A DNA stretch of 31,922 nucleotides from the NCBI GenBank assembly GCA_030834365.1, contig JAURFJ010000003.1, positions 1 through 31,922 on the forward strand. Reading direction: 5' to 3'. Each line of letters starts with the position of its first letter. Positions within the stretch are counted from its first letter, which is position 1. Origin of the DNA: Flavobacteriaceae bacterium (GTDB lineage Bacteria; Bacteroidota; Bacteroidia; Flavobacteriales; Flavobacteriaceae). Below the pieces are notes generated by a model that was given only the letters and a program-made list of their open reading frames with translations, searched no databases and was not told where the DNA came from. Positions 22,619 to 30,830 of this stretch are shown here, piece after piece. The position numbers and the translations under genes were made by a program.

Positions 22619-23893
22619 ATGATTGATTTACTGCTTGGACTCCAGTGGGGAGATGAAGGAAAGGGAAAAATTGTCGATGTACTTACTAGAAAATACGATA
22701 TCATCGCTCGATTTCAGGGAGGTCCAAATGCAGGACACACGCTAGAATTTGAAGGGCATAAACATGTATTACATACCATTCCATCGGGTATTTTTCACGA
22801 TGGCGCTGTAAACCTGGTAGGTAATGGAGTGGTCATTGATCCGGTTGTTTTCAAAAAAGAACTCCAAAAATTGGAGCCTTATAAATTGAACCTAACCAAC
22901 AGGCTGCTCATTTCACGCAAAGCACATATTATTTTACCTACGCATCGCCTTTTAGATCAAGCCTCAGAAGCGGCTAAGGGCAGTGCAAAAATCGGCTCGA
23001 CTTTGAAGGGTATTGGTCCGACGTATATGGATAAAACCGGGAGAAACGGTATCCGTATAGGAGACATTGAGGCCCCAGACTGGAAAGAGAAATACCGATC
23101 GCTCACCGATAAGCATCTTCAAATGATCGAGAATTATAAGGTTACGCTAGAATTTGATCTTGCGCAACTCGAGCACGAATTCTTTGATGCCGTTGATACG
23201 CTTAAAACATTAGCGTTCATAGACTCTGAGCATTACATAGAACAACAGCAACGCAATGGCAAACGCATTCTAGCTGAGGGAGCTCAAGGATCATTGCTCG
23301 ATATCGATTTTGGCACCTACCCTTTTGTTACCTCCTCGAATACTACAGCGGCTGGAGCCTGTACAGGCTTAGGTATAGCGCCCAATCGAATTAAAAACGT
23401 CATAGGCATATTTAAAGCCTATACTACCCGTGTTGGAAGTGGCCCATTTCCAACCGAGCTTTTCGATGCAGACGGAGAAACGCTTGGCCGAGTAGGTAAC
23501 GAATTTGGAGCAACCACTGGCCGGGCACGTCGATGCGGTTGGCTTGATTTGGTTGCCCTGAAGTATGCCATTACCGTAAACGGAGTGACCGAACTCAACA
23601 TGATGAAGGCCGATGTACTAAGCGGATTTGAAACGATTAAAGTGTGTACGCATTACACCTGTAAGGGTAAACTTATAGATCACCTTCCGTTTGACATAGA
23701 CGCCAAGTATGTAGAACCAGTCTACAAAACGCTGAAAGGGTGGAACGCCGATCTTACTGGACTGCGCTCTATTGATGAGCTACCTAAAGAACTAGAGCAG
23801 TACATTCATTACCTAGAAGAAGCTTTACAAGTGCCTATAACTATTGTGTCTGTAGGTCCCGATCGAAGTCAAACCCTTTTTAGAAATCCATGA
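22619..23893 (+). CDS. purA: Adenylosuccinate synthetase
   Basis: 424 aa, the normal length. It joins IMP and aspartate using GTP, the first committed step to AMP. The phosphate loop WGDEGKGK (10-17) contains the catalytic Asp12. FQGGPNAGHT (about 33-42), GSTLKGIGPTYMDKTGRNGI, the IMP-binding TTGRARRCGWLDLV segment and the guanine-binding SVGPDRSQT near the end are all present. The ATG at 22619 gives the standard beginning MIDLLLGLQWGDEG. Its stop overlaps the start of the OstA-like gene (ATGA), so translation of a purine enzyme and a lipopolysaccharide-transport protein is coupled. Confidence 0.98.
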   Translation: MIDLLLGLQWGDEGKGKIVDVLTRKYDIIARFQGGPNAGHTLEFEGHKHVLHTIPSGIFHDGAVNLVGNGVVIDPVVFKKELQKLEPYKLNLTNRLLISRKAHIILPTHRLLDQASEAAKGSAKIGSTLKGIGPTYMDKTGRNGIRIGDIEAPDWKEKYRSLTDKHLQMIENYKVTLEFDLAQLEHEFFDAVDTLKTLAFIDSEHYIEQQQRNGKRILAEGAQGSLLDIDFGTYPFVTSSNTTAAGACTGLGIAPNRIKNVIGIFKAYTTRVGSGPFPTELFDADGETLGRVGNEFGATTGRARRCGWLDLVALKYAITVNGVTELNMMKADVLSGFETIKVCTHYTCKGKLIDHLPFDIDAKYVEPVYKTLKGWNADLTGLRSIDELPKELEQYIHYLEEALQVPITIVSVGPDRSQTLFRNP

Positions 23894-25428
23894 AAAACAC
23901 AGTGACGTTTGCCCTTTTACTCTTCTCTTTGGGCCTGCTGTCACAAACCGAAGAACGGGCTGTCATTGAAGTGCTCTACGGAGGTCGATTTTTAAAAGAT
24001 GAATCCCAATTTCCAGGTGCTTCTGTGTTTAAAAAAGACGACCAGGGTCAAGTACATTTTAGGCATAAAGGAGCAGATCTGTATTGCGACGAGGCTTATC
24101 TATTTGCCAAAGAAAATCGATTAGAGGCCTTGGGTAACATCCGCATGCTTCAGGGCGACACCCTTACGCTCAAAAGCCATAAACTGTTTTACAACGGAGA
24201 TACCCGAATGGCAAGGGCCATAGAAAGTGTAGACCTCATTAATAACGACTCAAGACTGTTGACCAACCTACTCTTTTTTAACCGAGAAAAGCAAGAGGCG
24301 TATTTCAATACCGGTGGCACACTCTACAGTGAAGAGAATATACTTAACAGTCAGGTAGGAACTTATGACATGAACGCAAAGACCTACATATTTGAAGAGA
24401 AGGTGCACATAGACAATCCAGACTTTGTGCTCGATTCTGATAAACTCATCTTTGACACCACCACTCAAGAGGCCTACATGAGCGGAGCAACAACCATTGT
24501 AAGCCCCACCTATCGCTTTTACTTTGAACAGGGCCAATACAATACCGATAAAGAGCTGGGGTACGGCTTGAAGAACACCCGAATTGATTACGACAATCGC
24601 ACCCTTTATGGTGACTCTGTATATTTTGACAACGCGCGGGAATACGCTTCAGCCACCCAAAACATAAAAGTGCTAGACTCGTTGAACGCCAGTGTGCTTA
24701 AAGCCCAATATGTAGAGCTTTTCAAGGCGAAGGATTCAATGCGTGCTACTGGAGAAGCTATAGTGGCCCGTGAATTGGATCGCGACTCACTTTATGTGCA
24801 TGGAACCTATCTTTTTGTAACCGGAAAAGAACAAGAGCGAGATCTGTTGGCCTTTCCGAATGCGCGCTTTTTCAAAGAAGGGCTAAGCGGAGCAAGTGAC
24901 AGTCTGAGGTATACCCAAAAAACGGGGATCACTGAATTAATAGGAGATCCGGTGCTTTGGAATGTGAAGAATCAACTTACCGGTGATTATATGTATTTCA
25001 CCTACTCTAAAGGCAACAAGGCCATTGATTCGTTGCACGTAGAAGGCAATGCGTTCATGGTGGCTGAGGATAGCATAGGCGCCTTGGGATACAACCAGGC
25101 TAAGGGGGCGCTGCTAGACGGCAACTTCATAGACAATAAGCTCCATGCCATGCTGTTGAAGAAAAATACCGAGGTGATTTATTACATGTATGACGACACC
25201 CCCGCACTTATCGGAGTTAATAAAACGGTATGCAGTGAAATTAAGATTCAGTTTGCCGATGGAAGTATCTCCGATATCACTTTTATGGTAAACCCTTCGG
25301 GAGAAATTTATCCGTACGATCTTTTTCCTGAAGAATTTGAACAATTAGAGGGTTTTAAATGGAGGGGATCAGAGCGCGTTGACTCGCTAGAAGAATTTAT
25401 TAGCCGAATCAAACGTCTCAAAAAATGA
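23890..25428 (+). CDS. OstA-like protein with LptA/LptD-type beta-jellyroll repeats
   Basis: 512 aa with a short signal peptide (MKNTVTFALLLFSLGLLSQ). The body is a series of short beta-strand repeats typical of OstA/LptA: HKGADLYCDEAYLF, GNIRMLQGDTLTLKSHKLFY, TGGTLYSEENILNSQVGTYD and DNRTLYGDSVYFDNA. These form the periplasmic bridge that carries lipopolysaccharide to the outer membrane. The protein is longer than E. coli LptA, as usual for the Bacteroidota OstA-like family; no C-terminal barrel like LptD is evident. It overlaps purA and the aminotransferase gene by 4 nt each. Confidence 0.88.
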   Translation: MKNTVTFALLLFSLGLLSQTEERAVIEVLYGGRFLKDESQFPGASVFKKDDQGQVHFRHKGADLYCDEAYLFAKENRLEALGNIRMLQGDTLTLKSHKLFYNGDTRMARAIESVDLINNDSRLLTNLLFFNREKQEAYFNTGGTLYSEENILNSQVGTYDMNAKTYIFEEKVHIDNPDFVLDSDKLIFDTTTQEAYMSGATTIVSPTYRFYFEQGQYNTDKELGYGLKNTRIDYDNRTLYGDSVYFDNAREYASATQNIKVLDSLNASVLKAQYVELFKAKDSMRATGEAIVARELDRDSLYVHGTYLFVTGKEQERDLLAFPNARFFKEGLSGASDSLRYTQKTGITELIGDPVLWNVKNQLTGDYMYFTYSKGNKAIDSLHVEGNAFMVAEDSIGALGYNQAKGALLDGNFIDNKLHAMLLKKNTEVIYYMYDDTPALIGVNKTVCSEIKIQFADGSISDITFMVNPSGEIYPYDLFPEEFEQLEGFKWRGSERVDSLEEFISRIKRLKK

Positions 25429-26615
25429 GCAAACTTGATCGATTCAGAAAGGTTTTAGCCCCTACCACCCCTCACCCATTAGGACTTGAGGTATCAAAGG
25501 CCAAGGGAAGTTACATTTACGATTCTCAAAAGAAGGCCTATTTAGACTTTGTCGCCGGCGTATCTGCGGTGAGTATTGGGCACAGCAATAGGGTCATTCG
25601 AAAGGCGGTTGACCAGCAACTCAAGCGGCATTCGCACGTAATGGTCTACGGAGAATTCATTCAAGAAGCCGTATTGAATTACGCCGAGTTTCTGACGGCT
25701 CAGCTGCACCCTTCACTGAATTCGGTCTATTTGGTTAATTCAGGAACAGAAGCCATCGAGGGGGCATTAAAATTAGCCCGGGCGGCAACTAAACGCACCG
25801 AAATTATAGCCGCCAAGAACAACTACCACGGAAACACCATGGGTAGCCTGAGTTTAATGGATTACGAAGAACGCGTAGCTCCGTTTAGACCATTAATACC
25901 CGACATTAAGCATATTCAATTTAATCAACCAGAAGATTTAGACGCTATTACTGACTCTACAGCAGCTGTGATTGTAGAAACCATTCAAGGCGGAGCCGGA
26001 TTCATAATACCAGAAGCCTCGTACTTGAGCGCACTAAAAAAAAGATGTCAAGAAAAAGGGACCTTACTCATACTCGATGAAATACAACCCGGATTCGGTA
26101 GAACAGGAACTCTTTTTGCCTACGAGCAATTTGAGTGTGTTCCAGATATTCTCGTTATCGGAAAAGGAATGGCCGGAGGTCTTCCGGTCGGCGCATTCAT
26201 TGCGAATTCGGCGCTTATGAATACACTAAGTCATTCGCCAAAGCTCGGCCATATTACCACCTTCGGGGGGCATCCCGTTATCGCGGCGGCGGCTCACGCA
26301 ACCTTGCGCTTTATTCTCGAAAACGAGCTGCCTTCGAAAAGTTTAGCCCATGAGAAAACGATTAGAAAATTTCTGAAACACCATCTTATTAAAGAGATCA
26401 GAGGACGCGGACTCATGTTAGCCCTCATTTTAGATGATGAAAAGGTGGCGAACTTTTTAGTTCTTGAGGCGCTAAAGCGCCAGCTCATTTTATTTTGGTT
26501 ACTTTACGAAAAAAGAGCCGTTAGGTTGACCCCTCCACTGACTATTTCAAAAAAGGAAATCGAAAAGGGCTGTCAACTGATATTAGAAATCTTGGATGAT
26601 TATACTGTTAACTAA
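25425..26615 (+). CDS. Class III PLP-dependent aminotransferase
   Basis: 396 aa. Fold-type I class III signatures are clear: VNSGTEAIEGALKLAR (about 105-120), NNYHGNTMGSLSLM (about 134-147), LLILDEIQPGFGRTG with the PLP-pairing Asp, and the Schiff-base Lys247 in IGKGMAGGLPVGAF. TTFGGHPVIAAAA follows. It is related to acetylornithine and ornithine aminotransferases, but I cannot fix the substrate: no arginine-synthesis genes are nearby. The stop of the OstA-like gene overlaps its ATG, so it may be carried in that operon by chance or serve envelope amino-sugar or amino-acid metabolism. Confidence 0.9.
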   Translation: MSKLDRFRKVLAPTTPHPLGLEVSKAKGSYIYDSQKKAYLDFVAGVSAVSIGHSNRVIRKAVDQQLKRHSHVMVYGEFIQEAVLNYAEFLTAQLHPSLNSVYLVNSGTEAIEGALKLARAATKRTEIIAAKNNYHGNTMGSLSLMDYEERVAPFRPLIPDIKHIQFNQPEDLDAITDSTAAVIVETIQGGAGFIIPEASYLSALKKRCQEKGTLLILDEIQPGFGRTGTLFAYEQFECVPDILVIGKGMAGGLPVGAFIANSALMNTLSHSPKLGHITTFGGHPVIAAAAHATLRFILENELPSKSLAHEKTIRKFLKHHLIKEIRGRGLMLALILDDEKVANFLVLEALKRQLILFWLLYEKRAVRLTPPLTISKKEIEKGCQLILEILDDYTVN

Positions 26616-26623
26616 TCTGTTAA
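26605..26623 (+). repeat. Short direct repeat CTGTTAA x2 across the aminotransferase stop
   Basis: CTGTTAA occurs at 26605-26611 and 26617-26623, a 12-nt period. The first copy overlaps the end of the aminotransferase coding region and the second lies just after the stop. The AT-rich gene end makes a chance repeat quite possible. Confidence 0.25.
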
Positions 26624-26665
26624 TAAGAATACACCCAACAAAAAGTCATCCCCTGAAACGATCGG

Positions 26666-26673
26666 TATTTTTA
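26666..26673 (+). promoter_or_regulatory. Possible -7 box TATTTTTA for the 466-aa TPR gene
   Basis: TATTTTTA matches seven of eight TAnnTTTG positions and ends 31 nt before the ATG at 26705, in an 89-nt intergenic region. The leader after it is A/C-rich and holds no obvious hairpin. Confidence 0.3.
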
Positions 26674-26704
26674 AGTAACAACAAAACCTACAACACTTAC
26701 AACT

Positions 26705-28105
26705 ATGGGAAACCCTAATGAAAACCCAGAAACTGCCGTTCGTAAGTTTGAATCAATGCTCAAAACAGATGATGTCTATTTCTTTGATTCTGAAGACTTT
26801 GAAGAAATTATTCACCATTACCTAGAGCGAGGTAAAAGTCTTTTGGCCAAGAGAGCCATTGCCCTTGGGTTAGAACAGCACCCCCACTCTACCGAATTGA
26901 AGGTGTTGAATGTCGAGTTGCTCGTATCAGAAGATCAGTTTGAAAAGGCCGAAGCTATTCTTGACGAACTAGAGTCTTACGATCCACTGAATGAAGAATT
27001 TTTTATTCAACGGGCCAACATTCTTTCAAAAAAAGACCAGCACCATGAAGCTATAGAGGTACTTAATGAGGCCCTAAAGTACACCGACGATTCATTTGAC
27101 CTGCATTCGCTGTTAGGAATGGAGCATTTGTATCTCGACAATTACGGAGAAGCGCGCAAGCACTTCGAATGTTGCCTAGAGATCGACCCTATGGACTATG
27201 CCTCCTTATACAACTTGATCTATTGTTTTGAGTTTTTAGAGCAATACGAAGAGGCGATAAGCTTTTTAAATACGTTTCTTGAACAAAACCCCTACTGTGA
27301 AGTGGCTTGGCACCAGATCGGAAAGATGTATGTAGAACTAGATATGTACAAAGAAGCCCTAGCCTCCTTCGAATTTGCGATTATAGCCGACGATAAATTC
27401 ACTGGTGCCTATTTTGAGAAGGGTAGAGTGCTCGAAAAATTAGGGCGTTTTAATGAAGCCATTGAGAGTTATGAGACGAGCTTCGAATGGGACAGCCCCT
27501 CTTCTTCATCTTATCTGCGAATCGGCCTTTGCCATCAAAAGCTGGGTAATTATCAGCTTGCTGAGACGCAATTCTTCAAAGCCATTCACGAAGACCCAAT
27601 GTACGATCAAGGGTGGCTCGCTCTTACCAAACTCTTTTTCATTCAAGGAGATTACGCTAGAGCGCAAGAGTACATTAATAAGGCCTTGACAGCCGACAGC
27701 GAAAATGCCTCATTCTGGAAAAGAGCGGCAATTATATACCAGGCACTTGGCAACCCGTCCCAAGCTGATTACGCCTTTAAGCAATGCGTAGAATTGGGAA
27801 ATTACGAGCTCAACACCTTTCTAAAATGGGCTGAAATTCTACTCGAGCTGAAGTCGTACGACTCAGCTTATGAAGTGTTAGAACAGGGCATTGAGTTTTA
27901 CCCAGACCAATCGAGCTTACTGTATTTTATGGCAGGGATATACGCTCTAAGAGAGCAGAAAGAAGCCGCACAAACAACGATGTGCAAGGCCTTAAGGCTA
28001 GACCCCTCAGGGGCTGAATACTTCTACCTCTATTTTGAAGAGCTGTCTGAGGTAGATTGGCTAAAAGCCTATCTCGAAGCCAACAAACGCACCTTCTCTT
28101 CGTAA
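26705..28105 (+). CDS. Tetratricopeptide-repeat protein, cytoplasmic
   Basis: 466 aa without signal peptide or membrane helix. It is an acidic solenoid of about eleven or twelve 34-residue TPR-like units from about residue 40 to the end. Clear units include SLLGMEHLYLDNYGEARKHF (about 139-158), AWHQIGKMYVELDMYKEALA and AYFEKGRVLEKLGRFNEAIE. TPR proteins serve as binding scaffolds; the partner is unknown. It stands alone between the aminotransferase (89 nt upstream) and DUF368 genes (45 nt downstream). A role in envelope maintenance is only a guess from the neighbours. Confidence 0.92.
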   Translation: MGNPNENPETAVRKFESMLKTDDVYFFDSEDFEEIIHHYLERGKSLLAKRAIALGLEQHPHSTELKVLNVELLVSEDQFEKAEAILDELESYDPLNEEFFIQRANILSKKDQHHEAIEVLNEALKYTDDSFDLHSLLGMEHLYLDNYGEARKHFECCLEIDPMDYASLYNLIYCFEFLEQYEEAISFLNTFLEQNPYCEVAWHQIGKMYVELDMYKEALASFEFAIIADDKFTGAYFEKGRVLEKLGRFNEAIESYETSFEWDSPSSSSYLRIGLCHQKLGNYQLAETQFFKAIHEDPMYDQGWLALTKLFFIQGDYARAQEYINKALTADSENASFWKRAAIIYQALGNPSQADYAFKQCVELGNYELNTFLKWAEILLELKSYDSAYEVLEQGIEFYPDQSSLLYFMAGIYALREQKEAAQTTMCKALRLDPSGAEYFYLYFEELSEVDWLKAYLEANKRTFSS

Positions 28106-28150
28106 TTTTTTCGCCGTAACTTCGCTTAGCTCCGGTTTAACAGCTATCAG

Positions 28151-29047
28151 ATGAAGTTCATCAACTCCCTTCTTATTTTCTTAAAAGGTATGGCTATGGG
28201 CGCCGCAGACGTTGTTCCTGGGGTTTCTGGCGGAACCATCGCTTTTATCAGTGGTATTTACGACCCCCTTATTAAAAGTATTAGCTCATTTGACCTTTCA
28301 CTGATTCAGGTGTTAAGAAAAGAAGGATTTGCTGCCTTTTGGCGAAGCGTTAACGGATCCTTCTTGCTCTTACTTTTTGCAGGAATAGCAACTAGTGTAA
28401 TCAGTTTGGCCCGTCTGTTAAGCACGCTTTTAGACACACAGCCTATCGCCATGTGGAGTTTTTTTCTAGGCTTAATTGCTGCGAGTATTCTCCTTGTAGG
28501 CAGGCAAATTCAATTCAATGCGCTCCCCTATTCAATCGGATTCTTCGGATTTGGCCTAATCGCTGCGCTTTCGCTTACTTTTCTCAACCCAATGGTCGCC
28601 TCTGACTCTTGGCTGTATTTCTTTTTGTCAGGGGCCTTAGCCATTTGCGCCATGATATTGCCCGGTATATCCGGTTCTTTTATTCTGGTCCTTTTAGGGA
28701 GCTACCAAACCGTTTTAGATGCGGTGCACGAGCGAAACCTAAGTATTTTGTTTGTCGTGGGCTTAGGTGCCGCCTTTGGGTTACTCAGTTTCTCTAAGCT
28801 TTTAAGATGGTTGTTTTCCACTTACAGAAATCAGACCCTAACGATTTTGGTTGGATTTATAGCCGGCTCGCTACCCAAAGTTTGGCCTTGGAAAAATGAA
28901 CTCACCCAATTGAATGTGTACATGCCCAGTTTTGAGACAGCCTCTGATCAGCTTAACCGCGGAATCGGTTTTGCGGTACTCGGATTTGCGCTTGTAGTGC
29001 TGTTAGAGTATGTAGGCTCTGTAGTTAAAAAATCAGCGAAACAGTGA
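28151..29047 (+). CDS. DUF368 membrane protein, PopT-like undecaprenyl-phosphate translocase (copy 1)
   Basis: 298 aa with about eight hydrophobic segments. The DUF368 hallmark motif GAADVVPGVSGGTIAFISG (about 17-35) is repeated in the second half as MILPGISGSFILVLLGSY (about 170-187), consistent with an inverted-repeat transporter fold. WPWKN occurs near 245. DUF368 proteins such as PopT recycle undecaprenyl phosphate across the inner membrane for peptidoglycan and polysaccharide synthesis. That function is known from other bacteria and is inferred here. A second DUF368 gene overlaps its stop by 4 nt. Confidence 0.92.
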   Translation: MKFINSLLIFLKGMAMGAADVVPGVSGGTIAFISGIYDPLIKSISSFDLSLIQVLRKEGFAAFWRSVNGSFLLLLFAGIATSVISLARLLSTLLDTQPIAMWSFFLGLIAASILLVGRQIQFNALPYSIGFFGFGLIAALSLTFLNPMVASDSWLYFFLSGALAICAMILPGISGSFILVLLGSYQTVLDAVHERNLSILFVVGLGAAFGLLSFSKLLRWLFSTYRNQTLTILVGFIAGSLPKVWPWKNELTQLNVYMPSFETASDQLNRGIGFAVLGFALVVLLEYVGSVVKKSAKQ

Positions 29048-30075
29048 TTCCAGTAAATAGATCAATTTTTGACTATATAGCCCTTGTCTTCAAAGGGATC
29101 TTGATGGGCGCAGCAAATAAGGTGCCCGGAATCTCTGGTGGGGTCATTGCTTTTGTTGGGGGGTTCTATGAAGAGTTTATCTTTTCGCTGAACCGCTTTA
29201 ACCTGAAGTCACTTCGCCTTTTTATATCTTTTAGATGGACCTCATTCTTCAAGTACATAAACGGCTCCTTTTTAACCCTTTTGATCACAGGGATGTTGAT
29301 CAGCTACTTCAGCGTAGCCAAGGTGCTCGACTACTTGATCTCAAACTACGAATTGTATGTTTGGTCAACCTTTTTGGGAATGATCGTCGGATCGGTCTAC
29401 TACCTTGAAAAACAATTTGGCTCGTGGAACAACACAGCGCGTCTAAGCGCATTCTTGGGGCTTTTAGCTGGCCTATCGATATCGATGATACCGCAGATGC
29501 CCGCAAACGACAATCTGTACTATGTGTTTTTCTGTGGTGTGATTAGCGTAGCTGGAATGACCCTTCCCGGACTCTCGGGCTCCTTTTTACTCATCATTCT
29601 GGGAAATTACGTGCTGCTTTTGGTCGACGCGGTAAATGCACTTTACGACACCTTTGTGTATATCTTAAAAGCTGACTACTCGTTCACTACTGATGTAGAG
29701 CATATTCGTTTACTAAAGGTCTTAGTCGTATTCACCTTGGGGTCAATGACCGGCCTTGTTTCTCTTTCTCACCTTTTGGCCTTTGTGCTAAAGAAATACA
29801 AATCGATAACGATTGCCGTCTTAATCGGATTTGTTGCAGGCTCCTTAATGGTCATCTGGCCATGGAAAAATCCGGTCTATGAAAACGCTTACCACTCCGA
29901 ATTGAGTCAGGGGTTAGCGCAAGTTAAAACCTTTCAGAACTACTGGCCAGATTTCGGACAACGTGAAAATCTTATTGCTTTAGGGTATATTGCCTTGGGA
30001 ATTATTATCGTTCTCGGAATAGACATTTATGGAAGAAGGCGAAAAAAACAGAGCAGTATACGGGCTGATAGGTAG
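29044..30075 (+). CDS. DUF368 membrane protein, PopT-like undecaprenyl-phosphate translocase (copy 2)
   Basis: 343 aa from a GTG start inside the stop region of copy 1 (GTGA). Both hallmark motifs are kept: GAANKVPGISGGVIAFVGG (about 22-40) and MTLPGLSGSFLLIILGNY (about 176-193), and WPWKN appears near 275. It is about 45 residues longer than copy 1, mainly in the middle and C-terminal loops, so the copies have diverged and probably are not a recent duplication. Its last 47 nt overlap the start of aroE in another frame. Possible division of labour with copy 1 is unknown. Confidence 0.92.
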   Translation: MIPVNRSIFDYIALVFKGILMGAANKVPGISGGVIAFVGGFYEEFIFSLNRFNLKSLRLFISFRWTSFFKYINGSFLTLLITGMLISYFSVAKVLDYLISNYELYVWSTFLGMIVGSVYYLEKQFGSWNNTARLSAFLGLLAGLSISMIPQMPANDNLYYVFFCGVISVAGMTLPGLSGSFLLIILGNYVLLLVDAVNALYDTFVYILKADYSFTTDVEHIRLLKVLVVFTLGSMTGLVSLSHLLAFVLKKYKSITIAVLIGFVAGSLMVIWPWKNPVYENAYHSELSQGLAQVKTFQNYWPDFGQRENLIALGYIALGIIIVLGIDIYGRRRKKQSSIRADR

Positions 30076-30778
30076 AGGTATTTCCTACTCGTTCTCGGCC
30101 GACTATTTCAATAAACGATTTGAACAAGAACAACGTTCAGCACGCTACGTAAATTTCGACATTCCCGATCTAAGCGGCTTAAACGAGGTCTTACAAACCG
30201 TCAATCTCAAAGGCTGTAATGTGACCATCCCTTACAAGACGGCAATCCTTGAACACCTAGATGATATAGATGACCAAGCCTCAGAGATTGGAGCCGTTAA
30301 TTGCCTCAAGTTAGTCGATCATCAACTTATTGGATACAACACCGACGCTTTCGGCTTTGCCCAGTCGCTAAAGAAACAGCTTCAATCAACCGATAGATCA
30401 GCTTTAGTGTTGGGCTCGACCGGAGGAGCAGCAAAGGCCATAATTCACGCCCTGCGAGGCTTATCGCTACAGGTGATCACAGTTTCGCGCACAAACGATT
30501 CAGATTTCACCTACAGCACATTAGATCCTGATCTCGTACGCACAACGCCCCTAATTATCAACTGCACCCCTTTGGGTACTCATCCAAAGACCAATCAGTG
30601 CCCAGACCTTCCTTACGAAGTTTTAACTGGCGCTCACTTTCTTTTTGACTTGGTGTACAATCCGGCTGAATCGCTCTTTTTGAAATTTGGAAGACAAGCC
30701 GGATCACGCACACAAAACGGATATGACATGCTCATTTATCAAGCCGAGCGCTCTTGGGAGATATGGAATACGCTTTGA
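30029..30778 (+). CDS. aroE: Shikimate dehydrogenase
   Basis: 249 aa, slightly short for AroE. It reduces 3-dehydroshikimate with NADPH in aromatic amino-acid synthesis. Substrate-site elements are YGLIGRGISYSFS (11-23), NVTIPYK with catalytic Lys70, GAVNCL (88-93) and YNTDAFGF (103-110) with Asp106. The cofactor loop is LGSTGGAAKA (128-137), one residue longer than the usual GAGGAxxA. NCTPLGTHP and NGYDMLIYQA follow. The first conserved strand begins while the upstream DUF368 frame is still open, so the 47-nt overlap is real and not an over-long start call. No gene of the same pathway is adjacent. Confidence 0.94.
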   Translation: MEEGEKNRAVYGLIGRGISYSFSADYFNKRFEQEQRSARYVNFDIPDLSGLNEVLQTVNLKGCNVTIPYKTAILEHLDDIDDQASEIGAVNCLKLVDHQLIGYNTDAFGFAQSLKKQLQSTDRSALVLGSTGGAAKAIIHALRGLSLQVITVSRTNDSDFTYSTLDPDLVRTTPLIINCTPLGTHPKTNQCPDLPYEVLTGAHFLFDLVYNPAESLFLKFGRQAGSRTQNGYDMLIYQAERSWEIWNTL

Positions 30779-30803
30779 TAGCATATTCATTTGTTTACCT
30801 TTG
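30774..30803 (+). promoter_or_regulatory. Bacteroidota-type promoter TTTG-N18-TACCTTTG for the DUF349 gene
   Basis: TTTG (30774-30777) and TACCTTTG (30796-30803) are separated by 18 nt, matching the -33 TTTG and -7 TAnnTTTG pattern. The -7 box ends 27 nt before the ATG at 30831. The -33 element overlaps the aroE stop. This is the best two-part promoter match in the window. Confidence 0.65.
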
Positions 30804-30830
30804 TTTTAACACTCATTGCCCCTTGAACTG

